This document shows, one piece after another, positions 43,072 to 51,495 of a DNA stretch of 64,000 nucleotides (position 1 is its first letter; each line of letters begins with the position of its first letter). The stretch lies in assembly GCA_009379815.1 (NCBI GenBank), contig WHSY01000007.1, positions 1 to 64,000 of the forward strand. The letters run 5' to 3'. The stretch is from Pseudonocardiaceae bacterium (lineage in GTDB: Bacteria; Actinomycetota; Actinomycetes; Mycobacteriales; Pseudonocardiaceae). The translations under genes were made by a program, and so were the position numbers. A model generated the notes under the pieces. The model did no database searches. It saw only the letters and a list, made by a program, of their open reading frames with translations, and was not told the DNA's origin.

Positions 43072-44019
43072 GTGCTGAAGTTCGTGGCGTGGCGGCTGGC
43101 GAGCCTGGTTCCTGTGATGGTCGTGGTGACCTTCATGGTGTTCGGGCTGGTACTGCTGATCCCTGGGGACCCGGCGGTCCGGATCGCCGGCCAGGACGCC
43201 ACGGTCGAGCAGATCGAAGCGGTCCGGGACCGGCTGGGCCTCGACGACCCCTTCCTCGTGCAGTACGCGGACTGGGTGGCCGGAGCGGTGCAGGGTGACC
43301 TGGGGACTTCACTGTTCACCAGCCGGCCGGTGGCCGAGTCGATCTCCGAGGCGCTGCCCGTCACGCTCGCGCTGACGCTGACGGCCATCGTCATCTCGCT
43401 GTGCATCAGCGTCCCGCTGGCGGTGCTCGCGGGATTGCGCCGGGGGACCTGGGTCGACCGGCTCGCCACGTTGGGCTCCTCGGTCGGCATCGCGCTGCCG
43501 TCGTTCTGGGTCGGGCTGATGTTCGTGCTGCTGTTCAGCGTGACGCTGGGCTGGTTGCCGGCCACCGGCTACGTCCCGCTGTCCGAGGACCCCGTCGGCT
43601 GGCTGCGGCACATCATCCTGCCGGCCACGGCGCTGGGGATCGCGGCCGCCGCCGAGAGCACCCGGCAGCTGCGCGGTTCGGTCATCGAGGTGCTGCAGCA
43701 GGACTACGTGCGCACGGCGCGAGCCAAGGGCCTCAAGACACGGATGGTGATCGGCAAGCACGTGCTGAAGAACGCCAGCGTGCCGCTGGTGACCATCATC
43801 GGGCTGCAGACCACGTTCCTGCTCGGCGGCGCCGTCGTCGTCGAGTCGGTCTTCGGTCTGCCCGGTCTGGGCCAGGTCGCCATCACCGCGGTCACGACGC
43901 GAAACATCCCCGTGGTGCAAGGAATCGTGCTGGTCGCCGTTGTGGTCGCCATGCTGGCCAACCTGCTCGTCGACCTCTCCTACGGCTACCTGAACCCGAG
44001 GGTGCGGCTGCATGACTGA
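43072..44019 (+). CDS. ABC transporter permease, DppB type
   Basis: 315 aa integral membrane protein with about six transmembrane helices, the first being LVPVMVVVTFMVFGLVLLI. The EAA-type cytoplasmic loop RTARAKGLKTRMVIGKHVLK and the family motif GDPAVRIAGQDA before the first large periplasmic loop are typical of DppB/OppB. GTG start 6 bp after the binding-protein stop. Overlaps the DppC-type gene by 8 bp. Confidence 0.93.
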   Translation: MLKFVAWRLASLVPVMVVVTFMVFGLVLLIPGDPAVRIAGQDATVEQIEAVRDRLGLDDPFLVQYADWVAGAVQGDLGTSLFTSRPVAESISEALPVTLALTLTAIVISLCISVPLAVLAGLRRGTWVDRLATLGSSVGIALPSFWVGLMFVLLFSVTLGWLPATGYVPLSEDPVGWLRHIILPATALGIAAAAESTRQLRGSVIEVLQQDYVRTARAKGLKTRMVIGKHVLKNASVPLVTIIGLQTTFLLGGAVVVESVFGLPGLGQVAITAVTTRNIPVVQGIVLVAVVVAMLANLLVDLSYGYLNPRVRLHD

Positions 44020-44950
44020 GCACGACGACTCGAGATCCGCTGCCACGGTGGCGGAGCCGGTCGCGGCAGTTCCCGGGACACCGCCCGCCGCCGTCCACGG
44101 CCGCGGCGGCTGGCGCAACTTCCGGCGCCGGGTCGGCAGCAACCGGGCTGCGGTGCTGGCGCTGGGGGTGCTGTGCGTCCTGATCCTCATCGCCGTCGTG
44201 GCACCGTGGATCACGCCGCAGGACCCCAACGCGCAGAACCTCCGGGCCGTGCTGGTGCCCCCGGGCACCGACGGCTACTGGCTCGGGTCCGATCAGCTCG
44301 GCAGGGACATCTTCAGCCGGCTGATCGTGGCCACCCGGGTGTCCCTGCTGGCGGTCCTGCTGGCGGTCGCCGTGGCCTTCGTGGCAGGGGCCCCCGTGGG
44401 ATTCCTCTCGGGCTTCGTCGGTGGTCGGTTCGACATGGTGGTCATGCGCATCAACGACGCCGTCATGAGCTTTCCCCCGCTGTTGCTGGCCATCGGCCTG
44501 GTGGCGGTGCTCGGACCGAGTCTGCGCAATGCGATGTTCGCCGTGGGGATCGTGTTCGCCCCCAGGTTCCTGCGGCTCGTGCGCGGGGTCGTGCTGGGGC
44601 TCAAGGAGGAGACCTACGTCGAGGCCTCTCGCGGCATCGGAACGTCGACCCGCATGATCCTCGTCCGCCACATCCTGCCCAACACGCTGTCCCCGCTGAC
44701 GGCGCAGCTGGCGGTGACGGTCGGCTTCGCGATGCTCGCGGAGTCCTCACTGAGCTTCCTGGGCCTCGGGGTGCAACCGCCCGACGCCAGCTGGGGATCC
44801 ATGATCCGGGAGGGGTTCCTCTACTTCTACCAATCGCCCTACCTCGGCATCTTCCCCGGAATCATGATCACGATCGCCGTTCTCACCTTCATCACCCTCG
44901 GTGACGGATTGCGCGACGCGCTGGGGCGCGAGGAACGCAAGGAGCGCTGA
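44012..44950 (+). CDS. ABC transporter permease, DppC type
   Basis: 312 aa. A 50-residue cytoplasmic N-tail rich in Ala, Pro and Arg, then a first helix AVLALGVLCVLILIAVVAPW and the DppC signature YWLGSDQLGRDIFSRLI. The EAA loop is ASRGIGTSTRMILVRHILPN. It pairs with the DppB-type permease to form the channel. The stop overlaps the next ATG by one base (TGATG). Confidence 0.93.
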   Translation: MTEHDDSRSAATVAEPVAAVPGTPPAAVHGRGGWRNFRRRVGSNRAAVLALGVLCVLILIAVVAPWITPQDPNAQNLRAVLVPPGTDGYWLGSDQLGRDIFSRLIVATRVSLLAVLLAVAVAFVAGAPVGFLSGFVGGRFDMVVMRINDAVMSFPPLLLAIGLVAVLGPSLRNAMFAVGIVFAPRFLRLVRGVVLGLKEETYVEASRGIGTSTRMILVRHILPNTLSPLTAQLAVTVGFAMLAESSLSFLGLGVQPPDASWGSMIREGFLYFYQSPYLGIFPGIMITIAVLTFITLGDGLRDALGREERKER

Positions 44951-45969
44951 TGCAGTCAATCCAGCCGGTGACTCCGGCGATCACGCTCGACGTGCAGGAC
45001 CTGGTGGTCGACGTGCTCACCGAGCACGGCTGGGCGACGGTCGTCGACGGTGTGTCGTTCACGGTGGCCACCGGCGAGACCCTGGGCATCGTCGGGGAGT
45101 CCGGCTCGGGCAAGAGCGTGACCTGCCTGGCGATCGCGGGGCTCATGCCGCCGCGGCAGAGCAGGGTCGGGGCGACGGCGCTGCGGCTGCTCGAGCACGA
45201 CCTGACGAGCCTGTCGCGCAGCGAGATGTCCGATGTGCGCGGCCGGAAGATCGCGATGATCTTCCAGGAGCCCATGACGAGCTTGAATCCGGCCTTCACC
45301 GTCGGTGACCAGATCGCGGAGGTGCTGCGGCGTCACGAAGGCTGCTCGCGCAGGGACTCCAAGCAACGCGCGACCGCCCTGCTGGACCGCGTCGGGGTGC
45401 CCGACCCGGCGCGGCGGTTCACGCAGTACCCGTTCGAGTTCTCGGGTGGGATGCGGCAGCGGGTGATGATCGCGATCGCGCTGGCGTGCCGCCCCGATGT
45501 CATCATCGCCGACGAACCCACGACCGCGCTCGACGTCACCGTCCAGGCGCAGATCGTGGAGCTGCTGCGAGAGCTGCAGCGCGAGCAGGGGATGTCGGTC
45601 ATCTTCATCACCCACGATCTCGGCGTGGTGGCCGACGTGTGCGACCGGGTGCTGGTCATGTACGCCGGTCAGATCGTCGAGGAGGCGTCGATCGACGACA
45701 TCTTCGAGTCCCCGGAGCATCCCTACACCGAGGGTCTGCTCGCCTCCGTGCCGCGCATGGACCTTCCGTCGAGTGAGCTCGTCAGCATCCCCGGGCAGCC
45801 TCCCAGGGTCGGGGCCATGCCCGCCGGGTGCCGCTTCCACCCACGGTGCTCCTACCGACGTGACGAGTGTGTGGCTGCCGGAACCTCTCCCGCGCTGGAG
45901 TGGGCCGGACCGGGGCACGTGACCAGGTGTCTGCGCCACCACGAGCTGACCCTCGAGGGGACCACATGA
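44950..45969 (+). CDS. ABC transporter ATP-binding protein, DppD type
   Basis: 339 aa. Walker A GESGSGKS (about residue 48-55), Q-loop FQEPMTSLNP, signature FSGGMRQR (about 164) and Walker B IIADEPTTALD (about 188), then the Cys-bearing C-terminal extension (GCRFHPRCSY, DECV) that holds an iron-sulfur cluster in several Dpp/Opp ATPases. Drives import together with the DppF-type protein; the genes overlap by 4 bp. Confidence 0.95.
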   Translation: MQSIQPVTPAITLDVQDLVVDVLTEHGWATVVDGVSFTVATGETLGIVGESGSGKSVTCLAIAGLMPPRQSRVGATALRLLEHDLTSLSRSEMSDVRGRKIAMIFQEPMTSLNPAFTVGDQIAEVLRRHEGCSRRDSKQRATALLDRVGVPDPARRFTQYPFEFSGGMRQRVMIAIALACRPDVIIADEPTTALDVTVQAQIVELLRELQREQGMSVIFITHDLGVVADVCDRVLVMYAGQIVEEASIDDIFESPEHPYTEGLLASVPRMDLPSSELVSIPGQPPRVGAMPAGCRFHPRCSYRRDECVAAGTSPALEWAGPGHVTRCLRHHELTLEGTT

Positions 45970-47009
45970 CCACCGCGCGAGGAGATCAGGTGACCGCCGA
46001 ACCGTTGCTCGATGTTCGGGACCTGCACGTCAGCTTCTCACCCCGCACGTCGATGTTCCGACGGCATCGCCCGGTACGCGCCGTCGACGGCGTCAGCTTC
46101 GCGCTCGACCGCGGCGAGACCCTCGGACTGGTCGGCGAGTCGGGCTGCGGGAAGTCGACCACCGCTCGCGGCATCACGCGGCTCGTCGAACCCAGCGCGG
46201 GCTCGGTCACTCTCGAGGGCGTGGACCTCCTCGGGTTATCGGGCGCCCAGCTGCGCGCTGCCCGGCGCCGGATCCAGCTGGTCTTCCAGGACCCCTACTC
46301 CTCGCTGGACCCCTCGATGCTCGTCCGCGACTCGGTGGGTGAACCCCTCGATGTCCACTACCGGCTGGGGCGCGCGGAGAAGTACGACCGGGTGGCCGAG
46401 CTGTTCCGGCGCGTCGGCCTGCCTGCCGACTACATGCTGCGCTACCCGCACGAGTTCTCCGGCGGTCAGCGTCAGCGACTGACCATCGCCCGGGCCATCG
46501 CCTGCGACCCGAAGATCCTGGTGTGTGACGAGGCGGTCAGCGCACTGGACGTCTCCACCCAGAACCAGATCATCGGGCTGCTCGAGGAGCTGTCCGAGCA
46601 GTCCGGCCTCACCTACCTGTTCATCGCCCACGACCTCTCCGTCGTGCGCCACATCTCCGACCGCGTCGCTGTCATGTATCTCGGTCAGATCGTCGAGCAC
46701 GGCGACGCCGCCCGGGTCTTCGGTGCGCCGGCACACCCGTACACCGAGGCGCTGCTCAGCGCGGTGCCCATCCCGTCCCCGGCGACCCAACGAGGGCGCG
46801 AACGGATCGTTCTCACCGGTGACCCGCCGGACCCGTCCCACATCCCGCCAGGCTGTCGCTTCCACACCCGCTGTCCCTATGTGATGGACATCTGTCGCAC
46901 CGTCGCCCCGCTGCCCAGCCCGGTCGTGGGCTCCGGCGAGGTCGCCTGCCACCTCCACACCACCGGTCCACAGCTCGACGGCGTCGCTGTCCGGGAGGTC
47001 AACGCCTGA
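45966..47009 (+). CDS. ABC transporter ATP-binding protein, DppF type
   Basis: 347 aa. Walker A GESGCGKST (about 57-65), FQDPYSSLDPSM, signature FSGGQRQR (about 164), Walker B ILVCDEAVSALD, where Ala replaces the common Pro, and the C-terminal CRFHTRCPYVMDIC cluster motif. ATG at 45966 overlaps the DppD-type stop. Last gene of the importer operon, convergent with the crotonase at 47021 with only 11 bp between stops. Confidence 0.95.
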   Translation: MTTARGDQVTAEPLLDVRDLHVSFSPRTSMFRRHRPVRAVDGVSFALDRGETLGLVGESGCGKSTTARGITRLVEPSAGSVTLEGVDLLGLSGAQLRAARRRIQLVFQDPYSSLDPSMLVRDSVGEPLDVHYRLGRAEKYDRVAELFRRVGLPADYMLRYPHEFSGGQRQRLTIARAIACDPKILVCDEAVSALDVSTQNQIIGLLEELSEQSGLTYLFIAHDLSVVRHISDRVAVMYLGQIVEHGDAARVFGAPAHPYTEALLSAVPIPSPATQRGRERIVLTGDPPDPSHIPPGCRFHTRCPYVMDICRTVAPLPSPVVGSGEVACHLHTTGPQLDGVAVREVNA

Positions 47010-47020
47010 GCGGGTGTCAG

Positions 47021-47866
47021 TCACCGGAATGGGGGTCGGTCTCCGGGCCTGGGGTCGGCGAACTGCGGTGGCCGTCGGGCGAGGTTGGCCTCAATGGCTT
47101 CGACCTGGTTCGGGGTGCCGATCAGCGCGTGGATGGCGTGCTGTTCGGCGTCGAAGCCCTCGTCCAGGCTGACTCGACCGGCCGCGTCGAGCAGCTGCTT
47201 GGAGCGCCGGATGGCATCCGGGCTCTTCGACGCGATCTCGGTGGCGAGCCGGCACGCCGCGTCGAACGGGTCGGACGCCGCCTGGGTGACGAGACCGAGT
47301 GCGGCTGCTTCCTCGCCGCTGACCTGCCGCCCGGTGAAGGTGAGCTCCTTGGCGACGTCCCGGCCGACCAGCTCCGGAAGTAGCTGGGTGCCGGTCATGT
47401 CGGGGATCAGGCCCCATCGGATCTCCATCACCGACAGCGTCGCGTCGGGAGCGGCGATACGGATGTCGGCGCCCAGCATGACCTGCAAGCCCCCGCCGAA
47501 CGCGGCGCCGTGTACGGCGGCGATCACCGGCACCGGCAGCGCCGTCCAGACGTAGGCAGCCTGCTGGCCGAGGGCACGTGCCGGGCCGAGCGCCTGCGCC
47601 GGGGCTCGCAGCTCATCCGGCAGCCGGCCGGGCTCGGCCATCGCCTGGAAGCTGGCGAAGTCGAGCCCGGAGCAGAAGCTGCGGCCGGCACCGGACAGCA
47701 CCACCGCCCGCACCCGCTGGTCCTCGCTCAGCCGCACGCCGGTGGTGACGAGGGCGTCGAACATGGCGGGATCGAGTGCGTTGTGCTTGTCGGGCCGGTT
47801 CAACCGCACATCGGCGACACCGTCGGTGACGGCACAGGTCACCCGGTGCTCGGCCGCCTCGCTCAC
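47021..47866 (-). CDS. crotonase / enoyl-CoA hydratase family protein
   Basis: 281 aa. Landmarks: VRLNRPDKHNALD, GAGRSFCSGLDF, HGAAFGGGLQVMLGADI and MEIRWGLIPDMTG. The first Glu position is Gln, the second Glu is kept (MEIRWG). This arrangement resembles dienoyl-CoA isomerase-like crotonases. GTG at 47866 follows GGGAGG. Divergent from the thioesterase at 48073, with one RGTC-N6-GACY dyad between them. Confidence 0.91.
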   Translation of the reverse strand: MSEAAEHRVTCAVTDGVADVRLNRPDKHNALDPAMFDALVTTGVRLSEDQRVRAVVLSGAGRSFCSGLDFASFQAMAEPGRLPDELRAPAQALGPARALGQQAAYVWTALPVPVIAAVHGAAFGGGLQVMLGADIRIAAPDATLSVMEIRWGLIPDMTGTQLLPELVGRDVAKELTFTGRQVSGEEAAALGLVTQAASDPFDAACRLATEIASKSPDAIRRSKQLLDAAGRVSLDEGFDAEQHAIHALIGTPNQVEAIEANLARRPPQFADPRPGDRPPFR

Positions 47867-47990
47867 GCTGCCTCCCGCATCGTTCCGGTCGCTGCGCGGC
47901 AGGGGTGGCGTCCCGCGGAACGGCCGCGGGTTCGCCCAACGCCAGGGCTGGCGCAGCGTGTCGGCCCGGACGCTAGGACTCGGCCAGTCT

Positions 47991-48010
47991 GAGAGTCAAG
48001 GCTGACTGTC
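47991..48010. promoter_or_regulatory. RGTC-N6-GACY dyad, copy 5
   Basis: GAGAGTCAAGGCTGACTGTC keeps AGTC-N6-GACTGT and, read against the reverse complement of copy 1, the GTCAAGG core. It lies 125 bp upstream of the crotonase start and 63 bp upstream of the thioesterase GTG, so it could serve both. Confidence 0.5.
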
Positions 48011-48072
48011 ACGTGTCACAGCCGCCCTGGGCACGATTGACGCGCCGTGATCGCCCGGGCGAGGATCCGGTC

Positions 48073-48777
48073 GTGGATGAGCTGCCGATCGTTCGATCAG
48101 TTGGCGCGTCGAGCGAATCCGATGCGACCGGACCGCGGGTCCGGCGGCGTGCGGTCGTCGAGCTGGCCGAGAGCCTGCGCGAGCTGCTGGACGCGGCAGT
48201 GAGCACGACGGCGCCCGCGCCGGTGCTGCGCGCGGTCGCGGCGCGGGTGCGCGACGTCGTGGCACAGCTGTCCGCCGACCGGCGAGGCCGGTTCGAGGCC
48301 CCGGACGTGGACGAGGCCGGGCGAGGGGCGCGCTTCTACAACCCGGTGGCGGGGCCCGGGAATCCGATGGCGCCCCCGTTGCGGACCCGGACCGACGGTG
48401 ACGTCGTGATCGGCACGTGCACGCTGGGACTCGGTTACGAGGGACCGCGCAGCTGGGCGCACGGCGGGGTCAGCGCCATGCTGCTGGACCACGTACTCGG
48501 CCACGCGAACTTCGCCAGTACCGGCCGAGCCGGTCTGACGGTGTCGCTGTCGCTGCGGTACCGGAGCCCCGTGCCGCTGCAGACGCCGCTGCGGCTGACC
48601 GGTCGCGTCGTCGCCGACGAGGACGGGAAGGTCACCACTGCGGGCGCGATCGCGACCGAGGCCGAACCGGAGACTGCCCTGGTCGAGGCGGAAGGCGTCT
48701 TCGTCAGTCCCCGCCCCGACCAGGCACGCCGGCTGTATGGGGCCGACGCCCCCGGCGCGGAGTCGGCTCGGGACTGA
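48073..48777 (+). CDS. PaaI-type hot-dog thioesterase
   Basis: 234 aa. The C-terminal 130 residues form the hot-dog domain: GLGYEGPRSWAHGGVSAMLLDHVLGHA, then LTVSLSLRYRSPVPLQTPLRLTGRV, as in PaaI/4HBT thioesterases. The acid-base residue is Asp in LLDHVLG. The N-terminal 90 residues are helical and variable. GTG at 48073 is chosen because GAGG stands 8 nt before it and an earlier GTG (48013) would overlap the dyad. It hydrolyses acyl-CoA and may rescue CoA from dead-end intermediates. Confidence 0.85.
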   Translation: MDELPIVRSVGASSESDATGPRVRRRAVVELAESLRELLDAAVSTTAPAPVLRAVAARVRDVVAQLSADRRGRFEAPDVDEAGRGARFYNPVAGPGNPMAPPLRTRTDGDVVIGTCTLGLGYEGPRSWAHGGVSAMLLDHVLGHANFASTGRAGLTVSLSLRYRSPVPLQTPLRLTGRVVADEDGKVTTAGAIATEAEPETALVEAEGVFVSPRPDQARRLYGADAPGAESARD

Positions 48778-48870
48778 AGCGGCACCGCGACGAAGGGCGC
48801 CTGCACGGCATGCGCCGCGATGTGCGACGGCCCGGAGCGTTGCCGATCCCGCGCCAGCGCCCTAGGCTTC

Positions 48871-48884
48871 TTAACGAGCGTTCA
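48871..48884. promoter_or_regulatory. TGAAC-N4-GTTCA motif, copy 2
   Basis: TTAACGAGCGTTCA, with one arm change relative to copy 1 (23874), sits 26 bp upstream of the CoA ligase start at 48910, where a repressor would block transcription or initiation. Confidence 0.5.
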
Positions 48885-48909
48885 GAACAATGCGACGGGA
48901 GGAAACTGC

Positions 48910-50496
48910 ATGTCGGCGATGACCGAGACGACCGATTCGACCACCGTGGCGGCGGCTCGGCGCATGTCTCATGGTGAGCAGTTGGCGCGGGCCGCCCGGC
49001 TGCACCCGGATCGGATCGCCTTCAGCTACCGCGACGAGCGGCGCAGCTACGCCGAGACCGACGAGCGGGTGACCCGGCTCGCCCGGGCATTGCAGGATCG
49101 CGGGGTGCAGCGCGGCGATCGGGTGGCGGTGCACATGTTCAACCGACTCGAGGTCGTCGAGTCCTACCTCGCGGCCTGCCGGCTGGGCGCGATCGCGGTA
49201 CCCGTCAACTTTCGGCTGGTGGCCGACGAGGTGGCCTACATCCTGTCCGACGCCGAACCGTCGGCGTTGCTGGTCGACTCCGACCTGGCCGCCACGTCGG
49301 CTACCGCGCGCCGCGGGCTGGAGGGCCTGACCGCCGTGCTCGCCACCGGTGGGGCGGTGGCCGAGGCGGGCCCGGGCGCCGAGGACTACGAGCAGGCGCT
49401 CGCCGGGGTGGACCCGGCGCCGCTGGACATCGACGTGCCGGAGACCGACCCCGCGTTCATCATGTACACCTCGGGCACCACCGGGCGGCCCAAGGGTGCC
49501 GTGCTGTCGCACCAGAACCTGGTGACCAACAGCACCAACTGCATGATCCCGCAGGGGATCTCGGGCGACGACGAGGTATGGCTGTCCGGGCTGCCGCTGT
49601 TCCACATCGGCGGGCTCAACGGGGTCCTGTTCTACCTGATGGTCGGTGGCACGTCGATCATCCTCGGTTCCGGTGGCTTCGACGCCGGTGAGGTGGTGGA
49701 TCTGCTGGAACGTGAGCAGGTCACGTCCTGCTACTTCGTGCCGACCCAGTGGCGCGACATCTGCGCCGTCCCCGGGGTGGCCGACCGCAAGCTGGCGCTG
49801 CGCAGGATCTCCTGGGGCGCGTCCGTCGCGCCACCCTCCGTGCTGCAGACGATGGCCGACACCTTCCCCGGGGTGCCCAACTACAACATGTTCGGGCAGA
49901 CCGAGATGAGTTCGGTGACCTGCGCGCTGCGCGGCGAGGACGCCGTGCGCAAGATGGGCTCGGTCGGCAAGCCGGTGGTCAACGTCGAGGCCCGGATCGT
50001 CGACAGCGAGGGCAGCGAGGTTCCCACCGGAGCGGTCGGCGAGATCGTCTATCGCGGGCCGACGGTGATGCAGGGGTACTGGCGCAAGCCGGAGGCCACC
50101 GAGGAGTCCTTCGCCGGCGGCTGGTTCCACTCCGGTGATCTGTGCGTGGCCGACGACGAGGGCTTCATCCGCGTCGTCGACCGGACCAAGGACATGATCG
50201 TCTCTGGTGGGGAGAACATCTACTGCGCCGAGGTGGAGGCCGCGATCGACTCCCACCCCAAGGTCGCCGAGATCGCGGTGATCGGCGTGCCGCACCCCAA
50301 ATGGGTCGAGACGCCGTGCGCCGTCGTAGTGCCCGCCGACGCGGCGGCTCCGCCGACCGAGCAGGAGGTCATCGAGCACTGCAGGCAGCGGCTGGCGTCC
50401 TACAAGAAGCCGACGTCGCTGGTCGTGGTGGACTCGCTGCCCCGCAACGCCTCGGGCAAGGTCCAGAAGTTCAGGCTCCGCGAGCAGGTGGCATAG
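48910..50496 (+). CDS. acyl-CoA ligase (AMP-forming)
   Basis: 528 aa. Motifs: YTSGTTGRPKGAVLSH, MFGQTEMSSVTCALRGED, HSGDLCVADDEG, VDRTKDMIVSGGENIYCAEVE and SGKVQKFR. Paralogue of the ligase at 24990 along its whole length, with the same ENIYCAEVE hinge. ATG at 48910 follows GGGAGGAA. The promoter gap holds a TGAAC-N4-GTTCA-type site. It is alone on the plus strand; a crotonase on the opposite strand ends just after the repeats downstream. Confidence 0.95.
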   Translation: MSAMTETTDSTTVAAARRMSHGEQLARAARLHPDRIAFSYRDERRSYAETDERVTRLARALQDRGVQRGDRVAVHMFNRLEVVESYLAACRLGAIAVPVNFRLVADEVAYILSDAEPSALLVDSDLAATSATARRGLEGLTAVLATGGAVAEAGPGAEDYEQALAGVDPAPLDIDVPETDPAFIMYTSGTTGRPKGAVLSHQNLVTNSTNCMIPQGISGDDEVWLSGLPLFHIGGLNGVLFYLMVGGTSIILGSGGFDAGEVVDLLEREQVTSCYFVPTQWRDICAVPGVADRKLALRRISWGASVAPPSVLQTMADTFPGVPNYNMFGQTEMSSVTCALRGEDAVRKMGSVGKPVVNVEARIVDSEGSEVPTGAVGEIVYRGPTVMQGYWRKPEATEESFAGGWFHSGDLCVADDEGFIRVVDRTKDMIVSGGENIYCAEVEAAIDSHPKVAEIAVIGVPHPKWVETPCAVVVPADAAAPPTEQEVIEHCRQRLASYKKPTSLVVVDSLPRNASGKVQKFRLREQVA

Positions 50497-50504
50497 CCGG
50501 CGGT

Positions 50505-50570
50505 GTCCGTGAACTGGACGCGGTGGGGCTCCGCCGCGTCGACAACCCCTGCGGCGTCGAGCTCATGGAC
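50505..50570. repeat. 66-bp inverted-repeat element, copy 2
   Basis: GTCCGTGAACTGGAC (50505-50519) and GTCGAGCTCATGGAC (50556-50570) match the arms of the element at 4474-4539, with the same 66-bp length and the shared inner GGTGGGGCT. It again lies just after an acyl-CoA ligase stop codon (9 bp). Confidence 0.7.
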
Positions 50571-50609
50571 CGGGCGGGCCCGCGGCTCATGGACCGGGCG
50601 GGCCCGCGG
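50562..50609. repeat. 24-bp tandem duplication
   Basis: The 24-bp unit starting CTCATGGACCGGGCGGGCCC is present twice without gap (50562-50585 and 50586-50609). The unit includes the right arm of the 66-bp element, so part of that element was duplicated. It separates two convergent genes. Confidence 0.85.
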
Positions 50610-50618
50610 CAGCGCCCA

Positions 50619-51404
50619 TCACCGGCCGGTGAACACCGCCGGACGGCGTTCGAGGAACGAGGCGACGCCCTCGGCGTGGTCCTCGGAGGCGAAACACTCC
50701 GCCATCGCCTGCCGGGTCGCCTCGAGGTGTGGGTCGAGGTCCAGCGCGGCTGCGTCGTAGACGAGCTGCTTGGTGCGGCGGGCGGCGAACGGCGACCCGG
50801 CGGCGATCCGCTCCGCGAGCCCGGTGGCGGCGGCGGTCAGCTCGTCGGGCGACACCACCTCGATGACGTAGCCCAGCGACAGCGCCTCGGAGGCGTCCAG
50901 GCTGTCCCCGGTGTAGAGCAACCGCAGCGCCGCGGGCAGCCCGACCTGGCGCGGGAGCAGCCACGACCCGGCGCCCGTGTCGGGCACCAACCCGCGCTGG
51001 CCGAAGTTCCAGCAGAACCGGGCTCTGGTCGACGCGATGCGCAGGTCGGCCTGGGTGGCGAACTCGGCTCCCATCCCGACCGCAGGCCCGTCGACGGCGG
51101 CGACGACCGGCTTGGGGCAGCTGTGCAGCAGCATGCCCCGTGGCTGCTGCCCGGTCGCCGCGTCGCCGGTCCGGCCGCGCTGGCCCGGGTCCCACCCGGC
51201 GAGGTCGGCGAGGTCGATGCCGGCGCAGAAGCTGCCGCCGCTGCCGGTCACGAGCAGGACCCGGACGTCGTCGTCCTCGCTCGCCCGGCGGATCCCGTCG
51301 GAGAAGGCATCGAGCATCGCGTAGGTCATCGCGCCCCGCTTGTCCGGGCGGTCGATCGTCAGCGTCGCGATGCCGCCCGCCACCTCGTAGTGGATCTCGC
51401 GCAT
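50619..51404 (-). CDS. crotonase / enoyl-CoA hydratase family protein
   Basis: 261 aa, ATG at 51404 (MREIHYEVAGG) with GGGAGG upstream; the frame stays open further but without a better start. Landmarks: LTIDRPDKRGAMT, GSGGSFCAGIDLADLAGW, DGPAVGMGAEFATQADL and FGQRGLVPDTGAGSWLLP. A Glu remains at the first position (GAEFA), and the second is Phe/Gly. Divergent from the ACAD at 51496, with a TGAAC-type operator between them. Confidence 0.92.
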   Translation of the reverse strand: MREIHYEVAGGIATLTIDRPDKRGAMTYAMLDAFSDGIRRASEDDDVRVLLVTGSGGSFCAGIDLADLAGWDPGQRGRTGDAATGQQPRGMLLHSCPKPVVAAVDGPAVGMGAEFATQADLRIASTRARFCWNFGQRGLVPDTGAGSWLLPRQVGLPAALRLLYTGDSLDASEALSLGYVIEVVSPDELTAAATGLAERIAAGSPFAARRTKQLVYDAAALDLDPHLEATRQAMAECFASEDHAEGVASFLERRPAVFTGR

Positions 51405-51454
51405 CTGCGTCCTCCCTCTTGTGCTCGGCACTCCGGTCGTGCTGTCATCGTAGC

Positions 51455-51468
51455 TGAACAAGCGTTTA
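51455..51468. promoter_or_regulatory. TGAAC-N4-GTTCA motif, copy 3
   Basis: TGAACAAGCGTTTA in the 91-bp divergent gap between crotonase (51404) and ACAD (51496). It shares TGAAC, GCGTT and the following AGG with copy 1 at 23874. Placed to control both genes at once. Confidence 0.55.
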
Positions 51469-51495
51469 GGCCGAAGCGATGTCATTGGGGAGCGT

